Source: Roseiarcus sp963741845
Lineage (GTDB): Bacteria; Pseudomonadota; Alphaproteobacteria; Rhizobiales; Beijerinckiaceae
DNA: 64,000 nucleotides
Assembly: GCA_963741845.1 (NCBI GenBank)
Contig: CAVUJV010000025.1
Location: 186,001-250,000, forward strand
Reading direction: 5' to 3'
Under the pieces are notes generated by a model. That model was not told where the DNA came from and ran no database searches. It worked only from the letters and a program-made list of their open reading frames with translations. The translations under genes were made by a program, and so were the position numbers. Within the stretch, counting starts at the first letter, position 1; the number at the start of each line of letters is the position of its first letter. Below, piece by piece: positions 17,452 to 27,245 of this stretch.

Positions 17452-19748
17452 ATGACACTCGCCCTCGACAGACTTCTTCCGCGCGCGCTGATCGCCATCG
17501 CGCTCGTCGCCCTGTCGGCGGGCGGCGTCGGCCTGGGCGCTGGGCAAGCCCGAGCTTGCCCATTGGGCCTGGGCGGCGGGCACGGTCCCGGTGATCGCCG
17601 GGCTCGTCGTCTCGATCCTTCGCGATTTTCTCGCCGGGCGCCTCGGCGTGGACGCCGTCGCGCTTCTTTCCATGATCGGCGCGCTCGCCCTTGACGAGAC
17701 GCTCGCCGCCATCGTCGTCGCGGTCATGTATGCGGGCGGCAATGCGCTCGAGGAATTCGCGGTCTCCCGCGCCGAGCGCGATCTCCGGTCGCTGATCGAC
17801 CGCGCGCCCCGCATCGCGCACAGGGAGAGCGCCGGCCGGGTGGAGGACATTCCGGTCGCGGAGGTCGCGATCGGCGACCGGCTCCTTGTCCGCGCCGGCG
17901 AGGTCGTGCCGGTGGACGGCGTCCTCGCGGACGGGGACGCGGCGCTCGACGAGTCCGCCCTCACCGGCGAGCCGATCCCCGTCATGAGACACAAGGGGGA
18001 GGCGGCGCGCAGCGGCGCCGTCAACGCCGGGCAGACCTTCGCCCTTCAGGCGACCGCGACCGAAGGCGAAAGCACCTACGCCGGCATCGTGCGGATGGCG
18101 ACCGCGGTGCAGACCGCCAAGGCCCCGACCATCCGGATGGCCGACCGGTTCGCGCTCCTTTTGCTTCCGGTCTCGCTGGCGCTCGCCGGGCTGGCGTGGG
18201 CCCTGTCGGGCGATCCGGTCCGGGCGCTCGCCGTGCTGGTCGCGGCGACGCCCTGCCCGCTGATCCTCGCCGCTCCCGTGGCCTATATCGCGGGCGTCGC
18301 GCGCGCCGCCCGCCTCGGCGTGCTGATGAAGGGCGGATTCGCGCTCGAGGCGCTGGCGCGGACGCGCACCGTCATCTTCGACAAGACCGGCACGCTGACG
18401 GTCGGCGGGGCGCGCATCCTGCGGATCGAAACCGCGTCCGGCTGGAGCCCCGACGAGACGCTTCGCGCCGTCGCCTCGCTCGAACAGGCCTCGCAGCATC
18501 CGGTCGCCGCCGCCATTGTCGCCGCGGCGCGCCAGCGCGGCCTCGAACTCGACACCCCGACCGACGTCCGCGAAGCCATGGGCTCCGGACTCGAGGGAAG
18601 CATCGGAGGCCGCCGCGTCCGGGTCGGCGCCCACGCCTATGTATTCGGCCCATCGCCGTCGAGCGCATGGACGCGGCGCATCCTGCGGCAGGCTTCGTAC
18701 CGCTCGGCGCTCGCCGTCTTCGTGGTCGTCGATGGGGCGACGGCGGGCGCGATCCTCCTCGCCGATCAGTTGCGCCGGGAAGCGCCCCGGGCGATCCAGG
18801 GCCTGAGGACCGCGGGCGTCTCGCGGATCGTCATGCTGACGGGCGACCGCGCGGAAACCGCGGAGGCGATCGGGGCCGCCCTCGATCTCGATTCCGTCCT
18901 CGCCGATCGCGATCCGGCCGACAAGGTCGCGGCGGTCGCGGTCGAGCAGGAGCTCCAGCCGACTCTCATGGTGGGCGACGGCATCAATGACGCGCCGGCG
19001 CTGGCCGCCGCCCATGTCGGCGCGGCCATGGGCGCGCGGGGGGCGAGCGCGTCGTCGGAGGCCGCCGACGTCGTCATCCTCGTCGACGCCGTCGACCGCA
19101 TCGCCGACGCGGTCGCCATCGCGCGGCGCACCTACGCCATCGCCTTCCAGAGCATGGCGGGCGGCATGGCGCTTTCGGGGATCGCGATGATCGCCGCCGC
19201 CTTCGGCTGGCTGACGCCGATCGCGGGCGCGCTGACGCAGGAGGCCATCGACGTCGCCGTCATCCTCAACGCCCTGCGGGCGCTCGGCTCGGGACGCGAC
19301 TGGAGGCGGGCCAGCCTGCCCGCGAGCGACGCGAAAGCGCTGCGCGAGGAGCATGTGAGCCTCGAAGCGAGCCTCGACCGGCTACGCGACATCGTCAGCG
19401 CGCTGGACGACGGCCGAGCCGGGCAAGGGCGCGGCGCTGATCCGCGAAGCAAATGCGATCGTCGCCAACGACCTCGTCACGCATGAGCGGGCGGACGAGA
19501 CGAAGGTCTATCCGCGGCTGCGCCGGTCGCTCGCGAGCGGCTACGGCCTTGCGGCGATGAGCCGCGTCCATCGCGAGCTCCTGCATCTGGCGCATCTTCT
19601 GTCGCGCGTCTCGGACGACCTCTCCGAAGGCGACCTGGACACGCTGACGCTGCGCGACGGACAGCGGATCATCGAATCGATCGAGACGATCGCGCGCATT
19701 CACAATGCGCAGGAAGAAGACATCTACGAGCACGCGGCGGCGCGCTGA
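17452..19748 (+). CDS. P1B-5 metal-transporting ATPase with C-terminal hemerythrin domain, two frameshifts
   Basis: About 764 residues after repair. It lacks an N-terminal HMA domain. The membrane metal motif reads TPCPLILAAP, the TPC(X)6P signature of subgroup P1B-5; the P-type core has DKTGTLT, the Gln-His-Pro motif SQHPVAAAI and MVGDGINDAPAL. After a linker the C-terminus is an HHE/hemerythrin domain (REEHVSLE, VTHERADE, SRVHRELLHLAHLL, IHNAQEEDIYEH). Sinorhizobium Nia, of this class, exports Ni and Fe. Extra G bases are inferred at 17530-17531 (repair gives GGVAWALGKPE) and at 19412-19413 (repair gives LDDAEPGKGA). I start it at ATG 17452. Confidence 0.87.
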
Positions 19749-19765
19749 GCGTCCGTGCGTCGTCT

Positions 19766-20122
19766 TCAGGCGACGGGAGGCCTGCCGAAGCGGTTGTCGC
19801 CCGGCCATCCGGCCGAGGCCCACCAGACGATCAGCACGATCATGCCGATCACCGGTATCAGGCTCAGGAGCTGCCACCAGCCGGATCGGTCCGTGTCGTG
19901 AAGCCTGCGGGCGCCGACCGAAAGCGAGGGAACGATCGTGCCCAGCGTGACGAGGCTTTCAAAAATCCGCGGGCCGATCACATAGGCGTCGATGACCGTC
20001 GCGACGAGCGAAGCGATCAGGATGGCGAGCATGAACCACCAGAATTCCGGTCGAGCCGCGCGCCCCTGAAAGTTTGCGTAGTTCCGGAAGAGCGCGCTGT
20101 TGACGGCTTCGCCGAAGGACAT
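19766..20122 (-). CDS. DUF805 membrane protein
   Basis: A 118-residue protein of the DUF805 family. It has the family start (FQGRAARPEFWWFML), a central helix (ILIASLVATVIDAYVIG), SVGARRLHDTDRSGWWQLL, and a last helix (LIPVIGMIVLIVWWAS) ending in GDNRFG. The protein is inner-membrane and of unknown function. It is convergent with the P1B-5 ATPase and begins 75 bases after the 2-hydroxyacid dehydrogenase on the same strand. Confidence 0.88.
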   Translation of the reverse strand: MSFGEAVNSALFRNYANFQGRAARPEFWWFMLAILIASLVATVIDAYVIGPRIFESLVTLGTIVPSLSVGARRLHDTDRSGWWQLLSLIPVIGMIVLIVWWASAGWPGDNRFGRPPVA

Positions 20123-20197
20123 CGTTTCACCCCAAAGCCCGCTGCGCGACCGAAGGGAAAACTGCCACCGCGAGAATTCGCGCGCAAGGCCGTCGCT

Positions 20198-21144
20198 TCA
20201 ATAGCCGCGCGCGCGATCCACCGCGTTTTGCAACGGCTCGCCCCGCTCGAACGCCTCGATCTGGCGCGCGATGCCGGAGAGGACGGCGGCGGGCGAGGAG
20301 ATCGCGGAATTGTGCGGGCTCACATAGACGGCCGGATGGCTCCAGAGCGCCGAACTCCGGCGGCAGGGGCTCCCGCTCGAACACGTCGAGGGAGGCGCCT
20401 TTCAGCATGCCTTTGTCGAGCGCCGCGAGAATGTCCGCCTCGACCTGCAGGCCGCCGCGTCCCGCGTTGATCAGCACCGGCCCGCCGAGCGGACCGCCCT
20501 GCTTCAAACGCGCCAACAGGTCCGCATTGAGCAGGCCGCGCGTCGCCTCCGTCAGCGGCAGGAGCACGACGAGAATGTCGGATCGCGCAAGCAGCGCGTT
20601 CAGGCCGTCGGGGCCCGAATGGGTTTCAACGCCGGGAATGACTTTCGGCGTCGCGCTCCATCCGGCGACCTCGAAGCCGAGCGCCTTCAGCTTGAGAGCC
20701 GCGTCCGCGCCCCAGCACGCCGAGGCCGAGCACGCCGACCGAAACATCGCCCGCCTTCGGCTGGTCGTCGTCATCCGCCCAGATCTTTTCGCGCTGCTGC
20801 CGCTCGTAGCGGCGAAGCTGGCGCAGATGGATCAGCGCATGCATGACGACCCATTCGCTCATCCGGTCGCGCAGGTCCGGATCGACGACGCGCACGATCG
20901 GAACGTCCGGCAGTTCGGGATCGGCGAAGAGGTGATCGACGCCCGCGCCAAGCGAGAAGATCACCTCAAGATTTGGCAGCGCCTTGAGCGCGCCGGGCGG
21001 GTGGCGCCAGCTCAGGACATAGCGGATCGCCGCCGGATCGAAGGGCTCTCCGAGCGTGACGATCGGATGCGACGGCAGAAGCTCGGCGAGCTTCGCCCGC
21101 CAGGCGGAAACGTCCCAGCCGGTCGTCGCGAGAAGAATCGTCAT
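20198..21144 (-). CDS. GhrA-like D-2-hydroxyacid dehydrogenase, two frameshifts
   Basis: About 314 residues after repair, of the glyoxylate/hydroxypyruvate reductase A type (NAD(P)H-dependent reduction of 2-oxoacids). The Rossmann motif is VGVLGLGVLG, the substrate Arg lies in LINAGRGGL, the acid in SLDVFEREPLP, and the catalytic His in SPHNSA. Extra bases are inferred in a CCCC run at 20710-20713 (repair gives GVLGADAALKLKALG) and at 20350-20351 (repair gives PEFALWSHPAVYV). The ATG at 21144 is in frame with deoA, with no stop between. Its physiological substrate is not shown by the sequence. Confidence 0.82.
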
Positions 21145-22470
21145 GATGCGTCCGTCGATCCGCTCGATCACCGGATCGGCGAGCGCGGGCGGCGCGCCGC
21201 CGAGCGAATAGGCCGCGCGCAGGCGCCGGATCGCGGCCTCGGCGGCCTCGGCGCTGCGCGCATGCACGCGCGCCAGCGGCGCATCGGGGCCGACCTCGGC
21301 GCCGAGCGGCGCCAGTTCGGTCAGGCCGACGGCAGGGTCGATCGTGTCCGAGGCCCGCGCCCGTCCTCCGCCAAGCTCGACCACGGCGAGGCCAATGCTG
21401 CGCACGTCGATTGCGGTCACGAAGCCTCGGCTCTCCGGGATCGCCTCGACCAGCACCGGCGCGCGCGGCAGCAATTCGTGAGCGCGCTCCAGAATGTCGG
21501 CCGGGCCGCCGAGCGCAGACACCATGCGCGCGAAGCGCTCCGCCGCGGCGCCGGAATCGAGCGCCCCGACGAGCGCCGCCTCTCCGGCCGCGAGCGACGG
21601 CGCAAGCTTCGAGAGCGCGAGCAGTTCCGCCCCGAGCGCGAGCGTCACGCGGAGGAGGCGCGCGTCGCGCCGCCTGCCCGTGAGAAACGCGACCGCATTC
21701 AGAACCTCGACCGCGTTGCCGGCGGCGCTGGCGAGCGGCTCGTTCATGTCGGTGATGAGCGAGACGGTCGGCAGGCCCGCGCCATTGGCCACCGCCGCGA
21801 TGCTTTCGGCGAGTTCGCGCGAGCCTTCGAGCGTGCTCATGAAGGCGCCCGTCCCCGTCTTCACGTCCATGACGAGGCCTTGCAAACCTGCGGCGAGTTT
21901 CTTCGACAGGATCGAGGCCGTGATGAGCGCGACCAACTCGACCGTCGCCGTCACGTCGCGGATCGCGTAGAGGCGCCGGTCGGCGGGCGCGAGGTCGGCC
22001 GTCTGTCCGATGACGGCGCATCCCGCCGCTTTCACCACGCGCTCGAACAGCGCGAGATCGGGCTGCGTCCGGTAGCCCGGAATCGAATCGAGCTTGTCGA
22101 GCGTGCCCCCGGTGTGGCCGAGGCCGCGCCCCGAGATCATCGGCACGAAGGCCCCGCAGGCGGCCAGCATCGGCGCGAGCATCAGCGAGACATTGTCGCC
22201 GACGCCGCCGGTCGAATGCTTGTCGAGGATCGGCCCGGGGAGATTCGCGTGTGACCAGTCGAGCGTTGCGCCCGAGCGCGTCATGGCGCGGGTCAGCGCC
22301 ACGCGCTCGTCGAGGTCCATGCCGCGAAAGAAGACCGCCATCGCGAAGGCGGCCGCCTGGCCCTCGGTGACCTCGCCGCTCGTGAGCCCGGCGATGAATT
22401 CGCCGATCTCGCTCTCGCTGAGCGTCCGGCCGTCGCGCTTGGCGCGAATGATTTCCTGCGGGAGAGTCAT
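21141..22470 (-). CDS. deoA: Thymidine phosphorylase
   Basis: About 442 residues. Thymidine phosphorylase splits thymidine and deoxyuridine to base and deoxyribose-1-phosphate. The phosphate-site motif DKHSTGGVGDN near residue 85 and the family signature SGRGLGHTGGTLDKLDSIPG near residue 118 are intact, as are VMDVKTGTGAFM and ITDMNEPL. As written there is no stop, and the frame runs on into the next gene. Deleting one base near the 3' end would place deoA on the TGA at 21141-21143, overlapping the downstream ATG as ATGA. This fits the insertion pattern seen elsewhere. Confidence 0.92.
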
Positions 22471-22477
22471 GCCGGGA

Positions 22478-23290
22478 TCACGCGACCTCGCGGATGAAGG
22501 CGCGGAGCAGACGCCGGAAGCGGTCGGAGGCGAGGCGCGCGTATTCCTGCGTCTCCTCGTGGCTCGGATCGCCGCCGGAAAGGCCCGCGGCGTAATTGGT
22601 CACGACGGAGACGGCGGCGCATCGCAGGCCGAAGAAGCGCGCGAGGATGACTTCCGGCACGGTCGACATGCCGACGAGATCGGCGCCGAGAATTCTTGCG
22701 GCGCGGATTTCCGCCGGCGTCTCGAAGCTCGGCCCGGAGAACCACATATAGACGCCATCGTGCAGTTCGACATTTTCCGCGCGCGCCGCCTCGTGCAGTT
22801 TCGCGCGCAAGCTCTTGTCGTAGGCCTCGGTGAGCGGCACGAAGCGCCTGTCGCCGCCTGGCCCGCCGATCAGCGGATTGGCGCCGGCGAAGTTGATATG
22901 GTCCGTGATGGCGACGAGCGAGGGCGGCGCCCATTCCATGTTGAGCCCGCCCGCGGCGTTGGTGAGGATGAGCCGCTCGCCGCCGAGCCTGCGGAACGTC
23001 TCGATGGCGACGCGCATCGCGTTCGCGTCGCCCCGCTCATAATAGTGGCCGCGTCCCTGAAAGAGCGCGACGCGCTTGCCCTCGATCTGCCCGACGACGA
23101 GCCGCCCGGCATGGCCCGCGACGGTTGGCATGGGAAAGCCGGGGATGTCCGCGTAGGGAATCGCGGTCGCCTCGCTCGCCTCGTCGGCGAGCGGGCCAAG
23201 GCCGGAGCCGAGCACGATGGCGAGGGGCGGCAGGGAGGCGAGGTCGCGGCGTTTCAGCGCCGCTGCCGCCTCGTCAACGCTTGAAGGCAT
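22478..23290 (-). CDS. punA: Purine-nucleoside phosphorylase
   Basis: A 270-residue trimeric-type purine nucleoside phosphorylase, which releases purine base and (deoxy)ribose-1-phosphate. It has the phosphate loop IVLGSGLGPLADE near residue 28, GRGHYYERG, the base-site TNAAGGLN, and FSGPSFETPAEIR. The start at 23290 (MPSSVDEAA) is preferred over one six bases upstream. It is seven bases upstream of deoA, consistent with a salvage operon. Confidence 0.92.
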   Translation of the reverse strand: MPSSVDEAAAALKRRDLASLPPLAIVLGSGLGPLADEASEATAIPYADIPGFPMPTVAGHAGRLVVGQIEGKRVALFQGRGHYYERGDANAMRVAIETFRRLGGERLILTNAAGGLNMEWAPPSLVAITDHINFAGANPLIGGPGGDRRFVPLTEAYDKSLRAKLHEAARAENVELHDGVYMWFSGPSFETPAEIRAARILGADLVGMSTVPEVILARFFGLRCAAVSVVTNYAAGLSGGDPSHEETQEYARLASDRFRRLLRAFIREVA

Positions 23291-23335
23291 CGTCACCTCA
23301 TTGGGATCAGGCAGACTGATGGTCGGCCCCGCTTG

Positions 23336-24661
23336 TCATACTCCGGCAGAGTAGAGCCGCCATTCGCCCGGCACGCCCTTGAGCAGAGTGGCGCCGTGAT
23401 CGCGAAAGCTCAATCCGGAGCCGGCAACGAGATCTTTGACAGTGCTCGAAACCAACACTTCGCCCGGAGCGGCGAGCGCCGCGATGCGTGCGCCGATATG
23501 AACGACGAGACCGCCGATATCATGACCCATGACTTCGCACTCTCCGGTGTGGAGCCCCGCGCGAATGTCGAGTCCGAGCGAATGAACGCTCTGAGCGATC
23601 TCGAGAGCGCAGCGCACGGCGCGAGCCGGCCCATCAAACGTCGCGAAGAACCCGTCGCCGGTTGTGTTCATTTCTTGGCCCCGAAATCGCGCAAGGCCGC
23701 GCCGAACTGCGCTGTCGTGACTCTCCAGTAAGTCACGCCAGCGGCGATCGCCGAGAGAAGCCGCTTTCTCTGTGGCGCCGACGACGTCGGTGAACAGTAC
23801 TGTTTTCAGGACCCGGTCAGGTTCAGGGGCTCCGCGCACGCCGGTCAGAAACTCTTCTATCTCTCCCAGTATGGCCTCGGCGTCGCTAAGCCAAAACAGA
23901 TGATCCGAGCCCGGCAGTTCCACAAGGCGCGCGCCAGGAATGCGTTCCGCCATAAAGCGGCTTGCGCCAATGTTAATGACGGCGTCGCCGACGCTGTGCA
24001 GCAGCAATGTGGGGACGCGTATCGCTGGAAGAATGTTTCGAATGTCAATTTCAGCGTTCATCCTGACGAGCGCGACCGCCGCCGCCGGGCTGGCGCTGAT
24101 TTGCAGCAGGCGCGACCACCACTGGGAGAATCGCTGATCTTGAGCCATGCTGGGCGCGCGCTCCGCCAAGCCGAACGGTCCTCCCCACTCGCGTTGCATC
24201 TTCTCGATCCATGTCCTGTGCTCTTCCGCGGTGCGCCCCCAGGGATAGTCCGGCGCCCTCGTCCTGCGCGGAAAGCTGCCGTGCATGATGAGCGCGGAGG
24301 TGCGGTCCGGATAAGTTGCGCTGAAGAGCGCGCACATCGGCCCTCCCTCCGATGCGCCAAACAGCGCCGCCCGCCTCGATCCTGCCGCGTCCATGACGGC
24401 GCGCACGTCATCCATGCGGACCTCGAGACTGGGCATGTCCGTGACCCGATCGGACAGACCTGTGCCGCGCTTGTCGAAAATGATAAGCCGCGAAAACGAT
24501 CCCAGCCGAAGAAGGAAGCGCGCGAGCGCCGGCTCATCCCAGAACACCTCGATATTCGACACCCAGCCTGGGACGAAGACCAGGTCTCTCGGGCTATCGC
24601 CGATCGTCTGGTAGGCGATGTTGACGTCTCCGCTGCGGGCGTATCGGGTTTCAGGCAGCAT
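23336..24661 (-). CDS. Alpha/beta hydrolase fused to class III adenylate/guanylate cyclase
   Basis: A 441-residue fusion. Residues 1-265 form an alpha/beta hydrolase (LVFVPGWVSNIEVFWDEP, FDKRGTGLSDR, the nucleophile elbow FGASEGGPM, and GSDHLFW with the catalytic His). Residues 280-441 form a class III cyclase catalytic domain: VLFTDVVGATEKAA has the first metal Asp, NTTGDGFFATFDG the second, and IRAGLHTGECE and GARIAALAAPGEVLVSS complete it. Such fusions are known but their signals are not. It sits between cdd and punA, an unexpected place, in the same direction. Base composition is slightly less GC-rich than its neighbours. Confidence 0.87.
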   Translation of the reverse strand: MLPETRYARSGDVNIAYQTIGDSPRDLVFVPGWVSNIEVFWDEPALARFLLRLGSFSRLIIFDKRGTGLSDRVTDMPSLEVRMDDVRAVMDAAGSRRAALFGASEGGPMCALFSATYPDRTSALIMHGSFPRRTRAPDYPWGRTAEEHRTWIEKMQREWGGPFGLAERAPSMAQDQRFSQWWSRLLQISASPAAAVALVRMNAEIDIRNILPAIRVPTLLLHSVGDAVINIGASRFMAERIPGARLVELPGSDHLFWLSDAEAILGEIEEFLTGVRGAPEPDRVLKTVLFTDVVGATEKAASLGDRRWRDLLESHDSAVRRGLARFRGQEMNTTGDGFFATFDGPARAVRCALEIAQSVHSLGLDIRAGLHTGECEVMGHDIGGLVVHIGARIAALAAPGEVLVSSTVKDLVAGSGLSFRDHGATLLKGVPGEWRLYSAGV

Positions 24662-24756
24662 GAACCCACTCCAAGTCCATTTCCCCGAGGCCGACCGTCC
24701 GGCGCGTTGCTGTCCAAGTCGCCTGTCGCTCAATTCCGAAGGCGGAAGCCGCTCCT

Positions 24757-25173
24757 TTATTCCTTCGACAAATGCTCCGGCCCAAAGGATTCCGGCAGAA
24801 GCTCGCCGAGCGTGAAGGTGCGGCGCACGCCCTCCGGCCCCGCGACATGGATGGGCGTGGAATTGTCGGCGAATTCGCGGATGCGCTGGCGGCAGCCGCC
24901 GCAGGGCGTGCAGAGCTTCTCGCCCGCGCCAACGACGCAGATCTCCGCGATGCGCCGCTCGCCGGCCGCCGCCATCGCGCCGATGGCGCCGGGCTCGGCG
25001 CAGTTCCCGACCGGATAGGCGGCGTTCTCGACGTTGCAGCCGGCATAGATCGCGCCGCCCGGCGTGCGGACGGCGGCGCCGACCTTGAAGCGCGAATAGG
25101 GCGCGTAGGCGTTTTCGTAAGCCGCCTTCGCAGCGGCGAAGAGCTCGGCGAGGGGATCAGCGTTCTTTGACAT
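24757..25173 (-). CDS. cdd: Cytidine deaminase
   Basis: A 138-residue homotetrameric-type cytidine deaminase that converts (deoxy)cytidine to (deoxy)uridine. Zinc ligands and catalytic Glu lie in NCAEPGAIGAM near residue 55 and TPCGGCRQRI near residue 90. SRFKVGAAV and GCNVENAAY are the standard substrate-binding segments. Its start overlaps the upstream permease gene by 17 bases, which ties it to nucleoside uptake. Confidence 0.93.
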   Translation of the reverse strand: MSKNADPLAELFAAAKAAYENAYAPYSRFKVGAAVRTPGGAIYAGCNVENAAYPVGNCAEPGAIGAMAAAGERRIAEICVVGAGEKLCTPCGGCRQRIREFADNSTPIHVAGPEGVRRTFTLGELLPESFGPEHLSKE

Positions 25174-26128
25174 AGGGGATGCCGGAGGCCTTCGGCGGGA
25201 TCGCCTTGCCGATGAAGCCCGCGAGCAGGATCACCGTCAGCACATAGGGCAGCGCTTCGATCGCCTGCACCGGGACCGCGCCGATCACCGGCAGCTCGGC
25301 GCCCTGCAGGCGGATTGCGACCGCGTCGAGGAAGCCGAACAGGAGGCAGGTCGCCAGCGCCGGCCACGGCCGCCATTTGGCGAAGACCAGCGCCGCCAGC
25401 GCGATGAAGCCCTTGCCCGCGCTCATATGCGGCTGGAAATAGGCCGCCTGCGAAAGCACGAGATAGCAGCCCGCAAGCCCGACCAGCACGCCGCAGATGA
25501 CGACGGCGGCGTAGCGAAGCCCCCGCACCGAAATGCCCGCGGTGTCGACCGCCGCCGGATTCTCGCCGACCGCGCGCAGGCGCAGGCCGAAGCGCGTGTG
25601 ATAGAGCGCCCAATAGGTCACGGGCACCATGAGAAAGGCCAGATACGTGATCAGGTCGTGGTCGGAGATCAGCTCCTCGTAGATCGGCCCAAGGATCGGC
25701 ACGGCGCCGATCGCCTTCGCGAAAGGAAGCGCGATCTCGCGGAACTGCGCGGCGTTGTCGAGCTGCGGCGTCCGGCCGCCCTGCTGCCATATGGCGTTGC
25801 CGATGAGCGCCGTCATGCCGTCGGCCACCATGTTGATCGCGGTGCCGGAGACGATCTGGTTCGCGCGCTGGTCGATCGAAGCGTAGCCGTGGATGAGCGA
25901 GATGACGACGGTCGCCGCGACGCCAGTGAGGAGGCCGAACCAAACGTTGCCCGTGAAGGTCGCGCCCGCGGCGGAGGCGAAGGCGCCGACCAGCATCTTG
26001 CCTTCGAGCCCGATGTCGACGACGCCCGAGCGCTCCGACCAGAGGCCCGCGAGACAGCCGAGGATCAGGGGGATCGCGAGCCGGATCCCGGAACCGAAGA
26101 CATCGATGAAGGCGCCGTACCAGTCCAT
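25157..26128 (-). CDS. Nucleoside ABC transporter permease (NupC/YufQ-like)
   Basis: A 323-residue BPD_transp_2-family permease with about eight hydrophobic helices. The start FGSGIRLAIPLILGCLAGLW and the core SGVVDIGLEGKMLVGAFAS are typical of nucleoside (BMP-type) ABC permeases, as is GLRLRAVGENPAAVDTAGI. It pairs with the next permease and the double ATPase to import purine or pyrimidine nucleosides captured by the BMP lipoprotein-like protein. It overlaps cdd by 17 bases. Confidence 0.9.
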   Translation of the reverse strand: MDWYGAFIDVFGSGIRLAIPLILGCLAGLWSERSGVVDIGLEGKMLVGAFASAAGATFTGNVWFGLLTGVAATVVISLIHGYASIDQRANQIVSGTAINMVADGMTALIGNAIWQQGGRTPQLDNAAQFREIALPFAKAIGAVPILGPIYEELISDHDLITYLAFLMVPVTYWALYHTRFGLRLRAVGENPAAVDTAGISVRGLRYAAVVICGVLVGLAGCYLVLSQAAYFQPHMSAGKGFIALAALVFAKWRPWPALATCLLFGFLDAVAIRLQGAELPVIGAVPVQAIEALPYVLTVILLAGFIGKAIPPKASGIPYVKER

Positions 26129-26135
26129 GGGCGCG

Positions 26136-27245
26136 CTAGATTGGCGGTTGCGAAATGCGGCGCGCGAGCAGGGTCGCGACCGGACGGCGGAACATATGTT
26201 CGAGCGCGCCGGCGAACAGCACGACGAGCCCCTGGATGACGACGATCATGTCGCGGCTGATCTTCGGCTTGTCGAAAGCAAGCTCCGCGCCGCCCTGATA
26301 GAGCACGCCGAACAGGATCGCCGCGAGGATGATGCCAACCGGATGGGCGCGTCCCATCAGCGCGACCGCGATGCCGACGAAACCGAAGCCTGCGGTGTAT
26401 TCGAGGATGAGCCGATGCTCCTCGCCGAGGATCACATTCGCCGCCATGCCGCCCGCGAGCGCGCCCGAAAGCAGAGTCGTGATCATGGTGATGCGGGCGG
26501 GAGAGATCCCGCCATAGACGGCCGCCGTCGGATTGGCGCCGACCGTGCGGATCTCATAGCCAAGCCGCGTGCGCCAGATGAGCAGCCACACCGCGAGGCA
26601 GGCAAGCAGCGCGAGCAGGAACGACAGGTTGAAGGGCGTCACCGGCCACTGGATCCCGAAATGCGCAAGGACCTCATGGAACTGCGGCACGCGGCCCGTA
26701 TCGGGAAACGCCGGCGTCTCCGCGTTCATCTGACCCGGCGCGCGCAACACATTGACGAGCAGATAGCCCATGATCGCGGAAGCGATGTAATTGAACATGA
26801 TCGTCGTGATGACGATATGGCTGTCGCGGTAGGCCTGCAGGTAGGCGGGGATCGCCGCGAAGGCCGCGCCGAACAGGGCGGCGCCGATGATCGCGGCGAT
26901 GACGAGCGTATAGCCCGGCAGAAAGCCGAAATGCAGCGCGACCAGCGCGGCGCCCAGCCCCGCGATATAGGCCTGGCCCTCGACGCCGATGTTGAACAAG
27001 CCAGCGTGAAAGCAGACGGCGACGGCAAGCCCCGTGAAGATGAAGCTCGTCGCGTAATAGAGCGTGAAGCCGATGCCTTCGAGATCGCCGAGCGCGCCGC
27101 CGATCAGGATCTGCACAGCCTCGAGCGGATTCTCGCCGATGGCGAGAACCACGAATCCGGAGATGATGAAAGCCGCCGCGACATTGATGAGCGGAATCAG
27201 CGCGACGTCGGCCCAGGTCGGCAGGGGCTTCAGCGGCGCGCTCAT
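26136..27245 (-). CDS. Nucleoside ABC transporter permease (NupB/YufP-like)
   Basis: A 369-residue BPD_transp_2 permease. GLFNIGVEGQAYIAGLGAA and the loop RTVGANPTAAVYGGISPAR are the family landmarks. The start at 27245 (MSAPLKPLPTW) overlaps the ATPase stop by four bases; an upstream open frame lies inside the ATPase gene and is discarded. It is the first permease of the cluster and forms a heterodimer with the next gene product. Confidence 0.9.
   Translation of the reverse strand: MSAPLKPLPTWADVALIPLINVAAAFIISGFVVLAIGENPLEAVQILIGGALGDLEGIGFTLYYATSFIFTGLAVAVCFHAGLFNIGVEGQAYIAGLGAALVALHFGFLPGYTLVIAAIIGAALFGAAFAAIPAYLQAYRDSHIVITTIMFNYIASAIMGYLLVNVLRAPGQMNAETPAFPDTGRVPQFHEVLAHFGIQWPVTPFNLSFLLALLACLAVWLLIWRTRLGYEIRTVGANPTAAVYGGISPARITMITTLLSGALAGGMAANVILGEEHRLILEYTAGFGFVGIAVALMGRAHPVGIILAAILFGVLYQGGAELAFDKPKISRDMIVVIQGLVVLFAGALEHMFRRPVATLLARRISQPPI

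Noticed and set aside
17066..19354. A 762-codon minus-strand open frame opposite the P1B-5 ATPase
   Set aside because: Only its last 105 codons (the receiver remnant) resemble a protein; the rest is the antisense of the ATPase.
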